Positions 1 through 10,889 of a DNA stretch of 64,000 bases are shown here, one piece after another; positions within the stretch are counted from its first letter, which is position 1, and each line of letters starts with the position of its first letter. The notes below the pieces were generated by a model that searched no databases, was not told where the DNA came from, and saw only the letters and a program-made list of their open reading frames with translations. The position numbers and the translations under genes are program-made. This DNA comes from Pterois miles (lineage: Eukaryota > Chordata > Actinopteri > Perciformes > Scorpaenidae), in assembly GCA_947000775.1 (NCBI GenBank), contig CAMQGK010000416.1:1060001-1124000 (forward strand), written 5' to 3'.

Positions 1-1392
1 GGGGCGGGGGGGGGGGGGGGCGGGCGGGGGCGGGGGGCCGCCGGCCAAAAAACCACCCCCCCCCCGCCACAGGGGGGGGGGGGGGGGGGACCTCCCCCCA
101 CCCCCCCGCCCCCCGGGGGGGCCACCACCCCCCCCCCGGAAAACGGGGGACGGACCAAAACCACCCCACCCCCCACCCCCAACCCCCCCCCCACCCAAAA
201 ACACCCCCCCACCAGCAGGGGGACCCCGGAGGGGGCCCCCCCGGGGGGGCCCCGAGGAAACCCAAACAACAAGGAAAAAAAAAAAAAAAAAAACCCCCAC
301 CCCCCCCAAACGGGCGAGGGGGGGGGGGGGGGGGGAAGAAGGAAAGGCCAAAACCAACCAACGAACCCAACCCCCCCAACCCCCGACAAGGCCCCCCCCC
401 AGGGGGGGGGGTGGGGGGGTGTCGGCAGGTTACCGTGGGGTGGTCCTGCGGTCGTCGGGTAAGACGGCTGGTTTCTGCCGCGTTCTGCGTTTTTGTCCCC
501 CGTGGTTGGGGCCATCAATGGGGTCGACACCGGGTTAGGGGCTTTAAGGCCCCCGCCCGCGGGTGTCCCCTAGGTTTTGTCCCGTTCCTCGTCCGCGGTC
601 TCCTGGGCTCACATCTCGCTACTGTCCCCGGGCACAGGAGAGCCCTCGGGGTTTTGGTGGCCCTATGAGAGGAGGTGGGGGTATGTGGCGGCTTGCCCTG
701 TCTGTGCAGGGAGTCGTAATCAGGTCCGCCGGCTCCCAACCTCCCGTGCCGCCGGGGCATGGGTTCGGGCTCCCCTAGAGGGTTCCCCTTGTTGTTGTGG
801 TTTTGTGTTTTTTGTCTCTGCCCGCAAAGACGGCGGGGTTTGTTTATTTTCCGTCTTGGTTCCAGGGCGGGTGTCTGCCGGGGTCGGTTTTCTCGTTTCT
901 GGCGGGGTTTGCTCCGATGGGCTCGTGCTCCGGGTCCCCCGTTGGATCTGGGTTAAATAGAGGGGGGGTTGTGCGAAATCCGGTGGGTTTTGGGTTGATC
1001 GCCCACCTCTGCCTGCTCTTCTTCAGGTCTCTCTCCGTTCCAGTGTTGCTACGGTTACCAGCCTCCCCTCTTCCCAGAGGAGGAGAAAAAGAAGACTCTC
1101 CCCCCCCCCCTCCGCTCATCCCCCGCTTCCCCAGGGGGTGGAGAGGGGCTCTCCAAAAATTTTTGTGAAAAACCCATTGAGGGGAGAAGGGGTCCCATTC
1201 GCCCCCCACCCCCCCCCCCCCCTCTCTCGCTTGGGTGTGTGTGTCTCTCCCCCCACACCCCCCTCAGAGAGAGGTGTGTCATAACCCTTTACTTTTATAT
1301 TTCCCCCCCCCCCCTTAAAAAAATTAATTACTGGCAAATAAAAACCCCCCCCCTCTATGCCCCCCCCCCATTCTCCCGCTAAAAAGAAAAAA

Positions 1393-1431
<39 letters not shown>

Positions 1432-1585
1432 CCTTTTTTTTTGTTTCTTTTGCCTCCCTTCTGGAGGGGATTGTTTTTGATGGATGGATTGGGAGGGATG
1501 TATATTAAAATAAAAGAAAAAACTAACCCCCCCCCCCCCCCCCCTTTTTTTTTTGTCTTTTGTGTTTGTGTTTTTTTTTTTTTTT

Positions 1586-1641
<56 letters not shown>

Positions 1642-1700
1642 CCCCCCCCTTCCCTCCCCCTCCCCCTTCTTCACTCTTTTCCCATCCTTCTGTGCAGTTC
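1..1700. other. Homopolymer-dominated, probably poorly resolved contig end
   Basis: The first 400 bases are almost entirely runs of G, C and A. Positions 1397-1430 are nearly pure C and 1570-1641 nearly pure T. Between about 411 and 1080 the sequence is GC-rich but more complex, with no recognisable gene. Open frames here are low-complexity (polyproline, polyphenylalanine, glycine-rich) and differ sharply in composition from the AT-rich DNA that follows 1700. The most economical reading is a contig end with weak consensus. A true GC-rich satellite or retroelement leader cannot be excluded from sequence alone. Confidence 0.7.
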
Positions 1701-2640
1701 GTCTTTGTACTTAGAGTGAAAGCGTCCTCGCGTCTTTTGTGTTTCCCTCTTAGTGTTTGATTACTCTGCTTGTTTTTTCATTTACGCCTCAGCAAAATGT
1801 TGGGGAGTCTTCGTGGGGATTTTAGGGGCTCCCGGGGGAGGAGAGTTTTTATTTTAAAAAAGAGATTTTTGAACCTGGTCGGGGTGGGGGTGTGGCCAAA
1901 TATGGCTTTGTTGAATCAATATTACTAGTAGTATTATTAGTATTATTAGTATTACACTAGATTTACCCAATAACTTAATAGATTTGTCATTAACTGACTA
2001 TACCTTTATTGACTACATTGAAAAAAGGTCAAGGTAAAAAGCGCACTGATGATTTTCAACATAAATGAAAAAGCATGATGAAAAAACAGTAAGCACATCT
2101 ACCTTTACTCAGTGTAATTGGTTGGCATGAGCATTTTTTGGGGGGGTATGCATATACCTGCTTCTCTCTAGCAATTCTTCTAACATTAAGCTAAACTACA
2201 ACTACTACACTACATGATAAATATGATTATTTGTGAAAAGTACAGCATAAACATACCAAAGCCATTTCTCTAACGTCCTGGTAGGAAGGTCTGGTTTGCA
2301 CCTTGTGGATTTTTTTTTCTGCGTAACTTGCTGACCAAGCACTTGAGATTATTTGGTCAGATTAAGCTAAATACAGCAAATTTTTCAACAGGATATCATT
2401 CAAAATATGCTCTAGAGAATATGTGTCTTGCCTCTGTACAGAAGACTTTTTGGATCAGCAGCTTGGGACACTCTCCATCCCTTTGTTTCTATATCTGAAA
2501 CACTTTCCCCCGGTAAAATCATGCTCTCACTCTTTGCTCTACTCCACAAACCCATTTCTTATCTGTGTTTCCCATGTTCAAGAGGACCCTGGCAGCTTAA
2601 CTCAATCCTTTGAAAACACTGATATTAAAAAAGAGAGATG
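1701..2640. other. Unannotated AT-rich stretch
   Basis: No gene or recognisable element. A small degenerate array of TATTAG-like units lies at 1919-1957. Open frames are short and without familiar motifs. Confidence 0.6.
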
Positions 2641-2716
2641 CTGAGAAGAAAGATGGCGACACAGCCCACCTCACCCCCTCCATTTACCCTGGCTGAACCT
2701 TCTGTCCTGTTAGCAG

Positions 2717-2722
2717 GTGTGT

Positions 2723-2760
<38 letters not shown>

Positions 2761-2775
2761 GTGTTTGTGTGTGTG
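2717..2775. repeat. (GT)n microsatellite, imperfect
   Basis: GT dinucleotides run from 2717 with one A interruption near 2727, then a broken tail with TTA and TTT interruptions to 2775. It lies about 100 bases from an opposite-phase CA tract. Confidence 0.95.
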
Positions 2776-2874
2776 CTTCCTCAAACCAACCACCAACACA
2801 GACACACACCATGTCACATGTGCACACACATATAACTCTGAAAATACTATAAAATTCATTGCTGTTGTTATGTC

Positions 2875-2876
<2 letters not shown>

Positions 2877-2935
<59 letters not shown>
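2877..2935. repeat. (CA)n microsatellite
   Basis: About 29 uninterrupted CA units. Together with the GT tract at 2717-2775 it makes a GT...CA inverted pair about 100 bases apart. Confidence 0.97.
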
Positions 2936-2937
<2 letters not shown>

Positions 2938-3096
2938 GAAGAACATTAATCCTCCAATCTACATAGGCGCTGGAGCCTCGGGCTGGTGGGAGGGGAGGGA
3001 AGGAGGCTCTCAGCATGCCGTGTGATCTCACATTGTTTTGCTAAAATTGCAGCCTCTGATGATGGGAATTTCATTTTGCCACCGCACGACGCAGAC

Positions 3097-3813
3097 GTGA
3101 GGGAGGGGAAGGGAAAGGATGAGAGAGGGAAAGATGTGAGGGAGAAGAAGGAAAGGAGGTAAAGAAGAAGAAGGGGAGAGGTAAGGAAGGAGGTTTGGGA
3201 GGAAAAGGAAGGAGAGGAGCAAAGGAAAGATGAGCAGAGGAAATGAAAAGCAGGTAAGGGACTGATAGGAGAGAAAGAAAGGAGTGAAGGAAAAGGGGAA
3301 GATGGGAGGTAAGGAGAAAATATATGAGGAAGGTTCAGGAAAGAAGTGACAGAAGTAAGGCTGGAGGGATGGAAAGAAAGAAAGAGGAAACCAGAAGGAA
3401 AAGAGGTATGTATGAACATGGACTGAGGAGCAAAGGAGAGAGGAAAGGGGGGAAGAGTCAGATGGTGGGAAGAAAGTGTAGGAAAAAAGGTAAGTAAATG
3501 AAAATGAAATTAAAAAAATGATAGAAAGATAAAGGAAGTAGGGATGGAGGGAAGAAAGAGGGAAGAAGGTAGAAGGCAGAAGCAAGAAGGTAAAAGATGG
3601 AAAAGTAATCGAAAAGGAGGGAAAGTGTGAGGAATGAGGTAATGAAAGAAAGGAAATCTCAGATGGGGATTCACACTTCCCTCCTTCCTTCTTCTGTCAC
3701 CACTCTTTTCTCCCTCATCTCCTCCCTTATTTTGTTTTTCCTCATTCCTTTTTCCCCCTACTGCCGCCCTTGACATCTCCTTCCTTTCTGTCCTTCCGTC
3801 CGACCTCTTTCCT
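3097..3813. repeat. Long polypurine tract followed by a polypyrimidine tract
   Basis: From 3097 to 3657 the plus strand is almost all A and G, made of degenerate GGA, GAA and AGGTAAGG-like words. From 3671 to 3813 it switches to a strand rich in C and T (CCTTCC, TTTCTC words). It has no exact unit, so it is a degenerate GA-rich simple repeat, not a clean microsatellite. The purine-then-pyrimidine order makes the two parts loosely complementary. Pyrimidine-frame translations on the minus strand are Ser/Pro/Phe/Leu low-complexity and are not taken as coding. Confidence 0.9.
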
Positions 3814-3837
3814 GAACCTGCCTATGTAAAGCAGGAG

Positions 3838-4330
3838 GTGAAGGAATGCACGGATGGCATCCTCCGGTTGGTCACCATGCTGATATGCCTCATCTCAGTA
3901 TCATGAGTGTGGAATGAGGTACACAGTGTTGTTGATCCACATGCAAGCAAATGTTATGCTAAAGTGATTGGCTCTCATCAGGCTCTAACCCGGCAATGAT
4001 GCTGGAAAACAGCAGAAGAGGAAGAGCGAGTCCCATCTCCGTCCTCCCCTCCCCTAATTTGCATTGCATGCTGAAATGCATGAACCGGGCCCATTAACCG
4101 AGGGGCCGTGCTGTGTTTTGGTTGTAAGCGAGGGGAGGGGGGCTGTCATATCTTTTGATTTGCTTGATATGAAAACAGTGGTGGTTTGCAATCAATGGAA
4201 CCTGTGGTTTATTTGGGGTGAAATGAGATTTTTTATTGGGATGTTTGCATCTTGACGCAATTTACCAGCTTTATTGTGGCCGACCCGGGAGCATCCTCGC
4301 TTGATTTTACAGTAAATTTGTCATGGGGCC
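3838..4330. promoter_or_regulatory. Candidate conserved non-coding element
   Basis: Unique, balanced-composition sequence with no repeat similarity and no coding signal. It contains an octamer (POU) site ATTTGCAT at 4057-4064 that runs into GCATGCTGAAATGCATG, and several ATGCAAAT/TGATTT-like words. The texture resembles vertebrate developmental enhancers, but conservation cannot be measured from one sequence, so this is inference. Confidence 0.3.
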
Positions 4331-5345
4331 AATACAAGAGTTGAAAGTGAATATGGTTATTTATTTACATGCACACAAACAGGCACACTTTGTTAGATGC
4401 TTGTGATGATTGTTAGAATGGAGATCCCAGCTGGCTATATGTGCTGGAACCTGGTGTGAAGGCAGCCTATCAAAATGATTAGGCAGAGGGAGGGAAGGCC
4501 TATCAGCTGCTCTACATGTCACAGCAATGGGAAATATAATTTGGGATTCAGAAGACACCCTAAAGGGTTGTCTCAGTTTAGCTAGTGTGTGAACTTTAAT
4601 GTGTTTTTAGAAAGCAGTGCTGAGGAGCTCTGTGTGTTTTTGGCAAACCAGCCGCCAGGAGAAAATGTAGCCGTCGCTCCTGAAAACCACGGTTACGTTG
4701 AATGTGGATGTTTTGGTGTTTTTTTTTTGCATTTGGTCAGAGCAAGTGACAGAGTATAGCAAGCAACCACTATTGAAAGTTATGCAGTATAATAATGAGT
4801 TTAGCAAGTGTGAAAGTCCTCTAAGGGCTAGTGGGAGGGCTGTTGTTATTTATTCAGACCTCCTCAGGGGCTAAAGCTCTATCATTTTCTTGAATTTGAT
4901 TCATCAGGAAATCCCAGGATAACTGTGGAATATTCTCAAACTGAAACATTTTCATTTCATACAGGTTCAAAATATCTTTTTTTTTTGTCCCACTTGGATC
5001 TTTTCATTGACTTTGTTTGCAATTATGGTGCCTCGAAGATGTGATTTGTGTTTTGAGTCTAGAGCCATGCTAGTGGTTTTGTAAGAGTACTTACAAGAAT
5101 TATTTTTGCAGGTATTTGTTCTCAAGCCAAACTATTGGACTGATTAAAATGTTGACCTGATGATGGCCGATTATGATGATGATGACCACTGGCTGAAAAG
5201 AGGATCACCAAAGTGATTAAAATCCATCCTGAGGGGAGCATTTCATGGCAATCCATCCATCCAAAGAGGTGAAGACCTGGTGCTCTCTGGTGGCACAAGA
5301 TGGCACAAAGTCAGGGTATCACCATGAGCTTTCATCCCTTTACCA
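4331..5345. other. Unannotated stretch
   Basis: No recognisable gene, repeat family or RNA. Composition is ordinary, with a short T run near 4977-4986. Open frames are short and carry no known motifs. Confidence 0.6.
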
Positions 5346-5349
5346 CCTG

Positions 5350-5478
5350 TGTGAGCAGCGCGTGGTGGCTGGAGAACCTGTTTTTTTATTTCAGCGTCCA
5401 TGTTAACATGCTAAAGCAGCAGCAACAGACAGTGAAAATGATCTTTTGACTGTATATTGACGTCATACCAGCAACATT
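5350..5478 (+). repeat. Family R interspersed repeat, copy 1, left part
   Basis: It starts with a GCAGCGCGTGGTGGCT...AACCTG...TTTCAGCGTCCATGTTAA block that also occurs near 10195, 10772-10824 (inverted) and 59060. It continues through GACTGTATATTGACGTCATACCAGCAACATT, which corresponds to 59606-59648. A Rex3 LINE interrupts it at 5479 and the element resumes at 6831. The repeat includes a perfect CRE palindrome TGACGTCA at 5458-5465. Family R is probably a non-autonomous DNA transposon; the superfamily is not determined. Confidence 0.7.
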
Positions 5479-6818
5479 CAAAAAGGGGGACCAGAGAGTG
5501 TGTGCCAACTACAGGGGTATCACACTACTCAGCCTCCCTGGTAAAGTCTACTCTAGGGTGCTGGATAGGAGGGTCCGGCCGATAGTCGAACCTCGGATTG
5601 AAGAGGAACAATGCGGATTTCGTCCTGGCCGTGGAACAATGGACCAGCTCTTCACTCTCACAAGGATCCTTGAGGGGGCCTGGGAGTATGCCCATCCAGT
5701 GTACATGTGTTTTGTAGACTTGGAAAAGGCGTACGATCGGGTATCCCGGGGTATACTGTGGGAGGTGCTGCGGGAGTATGGGGTGAGGGGGTCACTTCTC
5801 AGGGCCATCCAATCCCTGTACTCCCAAAGTGAGAGCTGCGTCCGGGTTCTCGGCAGTAAGTCGGACTTGTTTCCGGTGGGTGTTGGCCTTCGCCAGGGTT
5901 GTGCCTTGTCTCCAATCCTGTTCGTGATATTCATGGACAGGATATTGAGGCGTAGTCGGGGGGAGGAGGGTTTGCGGATTGGTGTGCTGAGGATCTCATC
6001 GCTGCTTTTTGCAGATGATGTGGTTCTGCTGGCATCATCAGTCTGTGACCTCCAGCGCTCACTGGATCGGTTCGCAGCCGAGTGTGAAGCAGCTGGGATG
6101 AGGATCAGCACCTCAAAATCGGAGGCCATGGTTCTCAGCAGGAAACCAATGGATTGTCTACTCCAGGTAGGGAATGAGTCTTTACCCCAAGTGAAGGAGT
6201 TCAAGTACCTCGGGGTCTTGTTCACAAGTGAGGGAACAATGGAACGTGAGATTGGCCGGAGAATCGGAGCAGCGGTGGCGGTATTGCAGTCGCTGTACCG
6301 CACCGTTGTGATGAAGAGAGAGTTGAGCCGGAAGGCAAAGCTCTCTATCTACCAGTCAATCTTCGTGCCTACTCTCACCTATGGTCATGAGGGCTGGGTC
6401 AGGACCGAAAGAACAAGATCGCGAGTACAAGTGGCTGAAATGTGTTTTCTCAGGAGGGTGGCTGGCGTCTCCCTTAGAGATAAGGTGAGAAGCTCAGTCA
6501 TCCGTTAGGGACTCGGAGTAGAGCCACGGCTCCTTTGCGTTGAAAGGAGTCAGTTGAAGTGGTTCGGGCATCTGGTAAGGATGCCTCCTGGGCGCCTCCC
6601 TAGGGAGGTGTTCCAGGCACGACCAGCTGGGAGGAGGCCCCGGGGACGACCCAGGACTAAGTGGAGAGATTACATCTCCACACTGGCCTGGGAATGCCTC
6701 GGGATCCCCCAGTCAGAGCTGGTTAATGTGGCCCGGGAAAGGGAAGTTTGGGGTCCCCTGCTGGAGCTGTTGCCCCCGCGACCCGACCCCGGATAAGCGG
6801 TTGAAGATGAAGATGAAG
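5479..6818 (+). mobile_element. Rex3 (RTE-clade) LINE, 5'-truncated insertion
   Basis: A 1.34-kb non-LTR retrotransposon fragment. Its protein matches the teleost Rex3 family in the C-terminal half of the reverse transcriptase. Its 3' end is GGATAAGCGG followed by a short GATGAA tandem tail (6803-6818), as expected for Rex3. The 12-bp sequence ACCAGCAACATT occurs directly before (5467-5478) and directly after (6819-6830), giving a perfect target-site duplication and exact boundaries. The 5' truncation removes the endonuclease and the N-terminal RT, so this copy cannot move alone. It sits inside family R copy 1, so it is younger than that repeat. Confidence 0.95.
5480..6796 (+). pseudogene. 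Rex3 reverse transcriptase, C-terminal fragment with one nonsense codon
   Basis: Encodes the RT core of an RTE-clade LINE. Visible in order are KKGDQRVCANYRGITLLS (fingers), CGFRPGRGTMDQL, CFVDLEKAYDRV (motif A with its catalytic Asp), GLRQGCALSPILF (motif B), LLFADDVVLLA (motif C, catalytic Asp pair present) and EFKYLGVLFTSEG, then a thumb/C-terminal region ending in LLPPRPDPG. The frame is open from the truncation to 6796 except for one TAG at 6506-6508, where a GAG-type codon would be expected. The coding region upstream of the fingers, including the AP endonuclease, is missing. There is no start codon of its own and no neighbouring promoter. An almost clean frame over 1.3 kb points to a recent insertion. 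It is a dead copy, not a host gene. Confidence 0.93.
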
Positions 6819-6830
6819 ACCAGCAACATT

Positions 6831-7270
6831 ACCACACTTTCTGTATCCGTAGTCACAGACAGTGAAAAAAAGTAAAGATTTATTTTTATTAACAATTCCT
6901 GCTTTCATTTTGAAAATAAAAGATCTCAAGCATTTTTTTCTGTATTCTGAAATATGTGTAGGACAGTGTTGTAGAACATGCAGTGACTTGAACGGCTTCA
7001 CGACTGAATAAAGTACTCGGTTTTAATTGTGGATTATCACTATTATTTACAAATTACCAGACATTTCTTAACATTTCTGTATCTAAAATAAATATAAATG
7101 TCATTTATAGTGAAAACGCAAACTATGTAGAAAGAAAGCGCTGACAGCAGCAACAGAAAAGCTTCCGGTGTGGACAACCCATGCGATGGACACACAGCAG
7201 TTCGGCAAGGCAGCCGTCACATATCTACACGTTCATGGAAATCCCTTCAATAGCATAACAACACAGACCC
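6831..7270 (+). repeat. Family R interspersed repeat, copy 1, right part
   Basis: Resumes after the Rex3 duplication. It shows the family words: AAAGATTTATTTTTATT, CTGCTTTCATTTTGAAAATAAAA, TATTCTGAAATATGTGTAGGACAGTGTTGTAGAA, GTTTTAATTGTGGATTAT and TAGAAAGAAAGCGCTGACAGCAGCAACAG. The same words, in the same order, occur at 11274-11640, 49660-49960 and 59690-60000, and inverted at 10326-10656. The right boundary is approximate. No protein is encoded. Confidence 0.8.
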
Positions 7271-8949
7271 GAGCCGCTAGAGTTGTTGATGTTGATTACA
7301 CATTGACGTGTTTTATATCCAAGCAGTATGTAAAGCTCAATCATACAGTTATAAACTAAGTTTAAAACTCACAAGTTGGATTACCTAAGCCTAGGTTAGT
7401 TGGAACACTAGTTACAGTTCGTCACGCTCGTGATGAAAAGGATTGAGGTAATCAGATTTTGCCAAAAACAGGGATCAGTCCAAATTGGGAAGTGTATTGC
7501 GTGCCGCCCTCAATATTGAAAGTACTAGAATGGCCCAGTCTGACAGGCAGCTTTCTGCTCTGTGCTGTCTACAGCTGTGAGGGCTGGCCCATGCCAGGAC
7601 CATACAGCAACTACTGAAACTGAAAAATAAAAACTCTATGACCACCGGTCTGGAAGAGATCGGCCATTCAGGAGTCTTCCCGAACCTCCCGATGGCCAGT
7701 TGAATTCATAAATTATTCTCAGTGTAAACTACTACTAAAGATTACGTATTTCTCATTTGGATTCAGGCAGTGGAATATTTCCTCTGACAGCTTTACTAGT
7801 GGCAGTTATGTAACAAATGTACTTATTTTATCTAAGAAACACACTTGTTTTAACAAATATCACAATCTTTCCTAGACCTAACCAAGTAGTTTTGTTGTAC
7901 GAGTAAACCTAAAAACTAAGTAAATCAGCGTTGGAAGTTTATTTTGAAAAGAAATGCATGTAATGAGTGGAAACTGTACATTTCCTGTGAACACAAGTTT
8001 ATTTTGAAAAAACAATGCATGTAACAAGCAAAAACGGACACACCGTCCCATAGTTAGAAGCTGCGGTATTTCAAAAAAAGGCATCAACCGATCACATTGT
8101 GTGGAACAGGGTGATGAAGATCACAAAACAACATTGTGGAGACTACGTAGTCTGAACCAAGAGAGTATTACTCCCTCCAACCTTGACAAAGGCAGTACAT
8201 GTCAGATCAATTCCTTCCGTTTATACCGTTTACAATAAAAGCCCTCAGTATATAATATTCACAAGTAAGTATTTCACATTTTTGTGTTGTTTATTCATCA
8301 CACCCCTGTGTGTAAAGGCCTTAAAGGAGCATTTTTGACGCATCCAGAAAACCTTAGCTTTTAATGTCACTTTGAAATCATTTTATAGTAAAATGGGATA
8401 ACTATCTCAGTCAGGCAATAAACACATTCACATTTAGATATTATTCTTAAACTACCACAGGTTCACAGGTATTTTCTGTCATTACTGTGCAAATACTGGC
8501 ATTTGAGATTTGTACCCATTCATAATTGTTCTGCATTAGAATCGCAGGTTGAAATATTACAACACCAGCAACACTTGTAGTGAACAACTTATTCCCCAGC
8601 ACTGATTAATGAATCCACAATGTAGCACAACCACTGTACTGTATGCATGTTTGTGTGGTTATAACCATTTCAGAGTGACCTTGATGAAAAATCTTTACAC
8701 TTTCATGCACATTAGACACCACACATGCCCAATCCATCTTTTGGCTAATCGTTATCTATTTCTGTTACTGATGCCACTGCCTGGACTTGTTTCCAATTAT
8801 AAGAGGTATATATCACACATCCAATCTTCACTGGTTACCTGCAGAGAGAAGAAAGGAGCACAGAGTGGGGGGAGGAGGAGGCAAATAGGTGAAGGTACAG
8901 CAGGGAGTGGAATAGACAGAAATAGAGAGGGAGGCAGGTGAAGAGGCAG
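7271..8949. other. Unannotated stretch with a small internal duplication
   Basis: Mostly AT-rich unique sequence. At 7933-8030 a segment containing AGTTTATTTTGAAAA(G)A..ATGCATGTAA appears twice about 65 bases apart, a degenerate duplication. A GA-rich patch occurs at 8850-8940. I see no gene. Confidence 0.55.
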
Positions 8950-9190
8950 AGTAAAAAGGCTGGCTATTTTTCACCAGGGTCCATGTTGAAGTTGTCAGGC
9001 GGGAGTGTATGTGAGCCCGCCGGATGATAATGTGGCATGACACTTCTGAAATGAGAGCCGGGTTGCCATGGCAAAATGCGGGGAGGGACAGTCTCTCCAG
9101 GGGCTCAAATAAAACAAGCTGTAAATGATGTTTGATTAGGATTTAGATCATGGAACTGTTCGGGATGGCCTTTTTGTTCTGTTTGTCTCT
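8950..9190. promoter_or_regulatory. Candidate conserved non-coding element
   Basis: Unique sequence of balanced composition containing GTAAATGATGTTTGATTAGGATTTAGATCATGG (homeodomain-like TGATTAGG and GATTTA words) after a GC-richer portion. No coding signal. Called on texture alone. Confidence 0.22.
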
Positions 9191-9848
9191 GAGCACCTCC
9201 ACGTCTGTGTATTATATGTGTGTCTGTGCTGCTTATACCCACATCTGGTGAAATAGAAGGCTAGTGCTGTCCTTTAATCAAATCAGATTCAGACCAATTT
9301 CCTTCATCCACTCTTGAAATGATGGCCATACACTCATTAGATGGCACATGTGTATAGCAATTGATGAGAACTGTTGACATTTTTGGCCACCAAGGACAAA
9401 ACTAACTGACAGCTACACAGCCTCCAAGTGTCACTGTAAGGTTACAGTGGCTAATGTATTAACACAAATATTTGCTTTCCACATTTAGCAGACACCAAGC
9501 AACATTATTAGGATGGTTTCATTTGAAACTGTGTTTCTGCCCACCTGATTTATGTAAGCACAATATTCACTCTTCTCTCTGCTGAGATTTATATCATGAT
9601 CTTTGGCTACTAGATCTTCAACTTTCTTAACAAGCTTCTCGTGAACTTACTACACTTTATTACCATTTTTCAGAAAAGGGTTGCACTGAGACTGGACAAT
9701 GCAGTAAATGTGCCATTAAAAACTATACAATGAGATATGGGAAGAGAGTTAGGTGATGAGTGAACCCTTTCATATTTCCTATGACACTGGATGTTGATTG
9801 ATGCAGGTTCAAGCTAAACAAATTCTGAGACCCAAATATCTATTAATC
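9191..9848. other. Unannotated stretch
   Basis: No recognisable gene, repeat or RNA feature; ordinary AT-rich sequence. Confidence 0.6.
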
Positions 9849-9910
9849 AGGGCTGGGTATTGTTTAAAAATTTCAATACAAGTACCAATACCAGCCGGCT
9901 ACCCTTAAAG
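9849..9910. repeat. hAT-like repeat fragment
   Basis: Begins CAGGGCTGGGTATTG and continues with TTTCAATAC..GTACCAATACC, a sequence common in fish genomes and resembling a hAT-type terminal region. The element is not complete here. Confidence 0.4.
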
Positions 9911-10177
9911 TGATGTTACTACACCGTGACCTCGGAAGTCATGCCAGTGACCGGAGGTGGTTGAGCAATACAGAATGCCTGACAGCCTTACTTCATTATA
10001 TTTTGAATTGTCACTTGCCGCCTGAATTTAGCGTTTTTCTAAATAAAAATATTGCTCTGGCGCTGACATTTTGTGTAACTGAGGAGGAGGAGAGCTGCTG
10101 TGGGTCCCTGTGTGTATAACAAGCAGAATGTATGCAGGTTGTGAACCCGCCTACGTAGACGCATCTTAGCCCTGGAA

Positions 10178-10870
10178 CACACTGCACGCCTGACCAGCGC
10201 GTGGCGGCTGCGCTACCTGTTGTTTTTCATTTCGGCATCTATGTTAAGCCCTGGGCCAGACCGGCTGCTTGACGAGGGCGTGGTGGCGGCTGGGTTATGG
10301 GTATGATTCACAGGTCTGTTGTTCACTCTGGCTGCGTTTCAGCTGCTGCTGTTCTTTCTACGCAGAAATTGACCCTGATAATGACCATATCATGTCATTA
10401 TACTGTAAATGTCATTTGTATTTGTATGTGTCAAAAAATGTGTGCTCATTCGTAAATAATCGTAATAATCCACAATTAAAATCCTGTATTATATTCAGTC
10501 ATGGAGCCCTGCAAGTCCCTGCATATCGTACAACACTGTCCTGCACATATTTCAGAATAAAAACCTCGTGTTAACAAATGAATGATTTTTGCCTACAGAA
10601 AAAAAACACGTTTGAGGAGTTTTATTTTGAAATGAAAGCAGGAGGTGTTAATTTAATGTTGCTGATATGTCAATATACAGTCAAACGATCACTTTCACTG
10701 TCTGTTGCTGTTGTGAAACGCTCACGACTCGCGTCACAAATACACAAGATGTCTAATCTCTTTCTAACCGGTTAACTTGGACGCTGAAATGAAAAACAAC
10801 AGGTAGCGCGCTCGTCAGGCGTGCGGCATGGTTAGCGAGTGTTCACACTGCCCGTGTGAGACGTGCGTCT
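10178..10870 (-). repeat. Family R interspersed repeat, copy 2 (minus orientation), both terminal repeats present
   Basis: The most complete copy. Its left end at 10184-10247 (GCACGCCTGACCAGCGCG...CTACCTGTTGTTTTTCATTTCGGC...GTTAA) is the inverted, near-identical counterpart of 10772-10824 on the right, so it has terminal inverted repeats. The interior carries the family words in reverse complement: GCTGCTGCTGTTCTTTCTACGC, AATAATCCACAATTAAAA, ACAACACTGTCCTGCACATATTTCAGAATAAAA and TTTATTTTGAAATGAAAGCAGG. There is no transposase frame. TIR structure and about 0.7 kb length indicate a MITE-like non-autonomous DNA transposon. Outer boundaries and target duplication are not settled. Confidence 0.75.
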
Positions 10871-10889
10871 GACGTGCATCTCAACTAGA

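Noticed and set aside
1357..1719. Open frame encoding polyproline and polyphenylalanine
   Set aside because: Direct translation of poly-C and poly-T runs.
2946..3585. Long minus-strand open frames rich in Ser, Pro, Phe and Leu
   Set aside because: They translate the complement of the GA-rich simple repeat. The composition follows the repeat and no domain is visible.
5548..6303. 251-codon minus-strand open frame
   Set aside because: Antisense shadow of the Rex3 reverse transcriptase.
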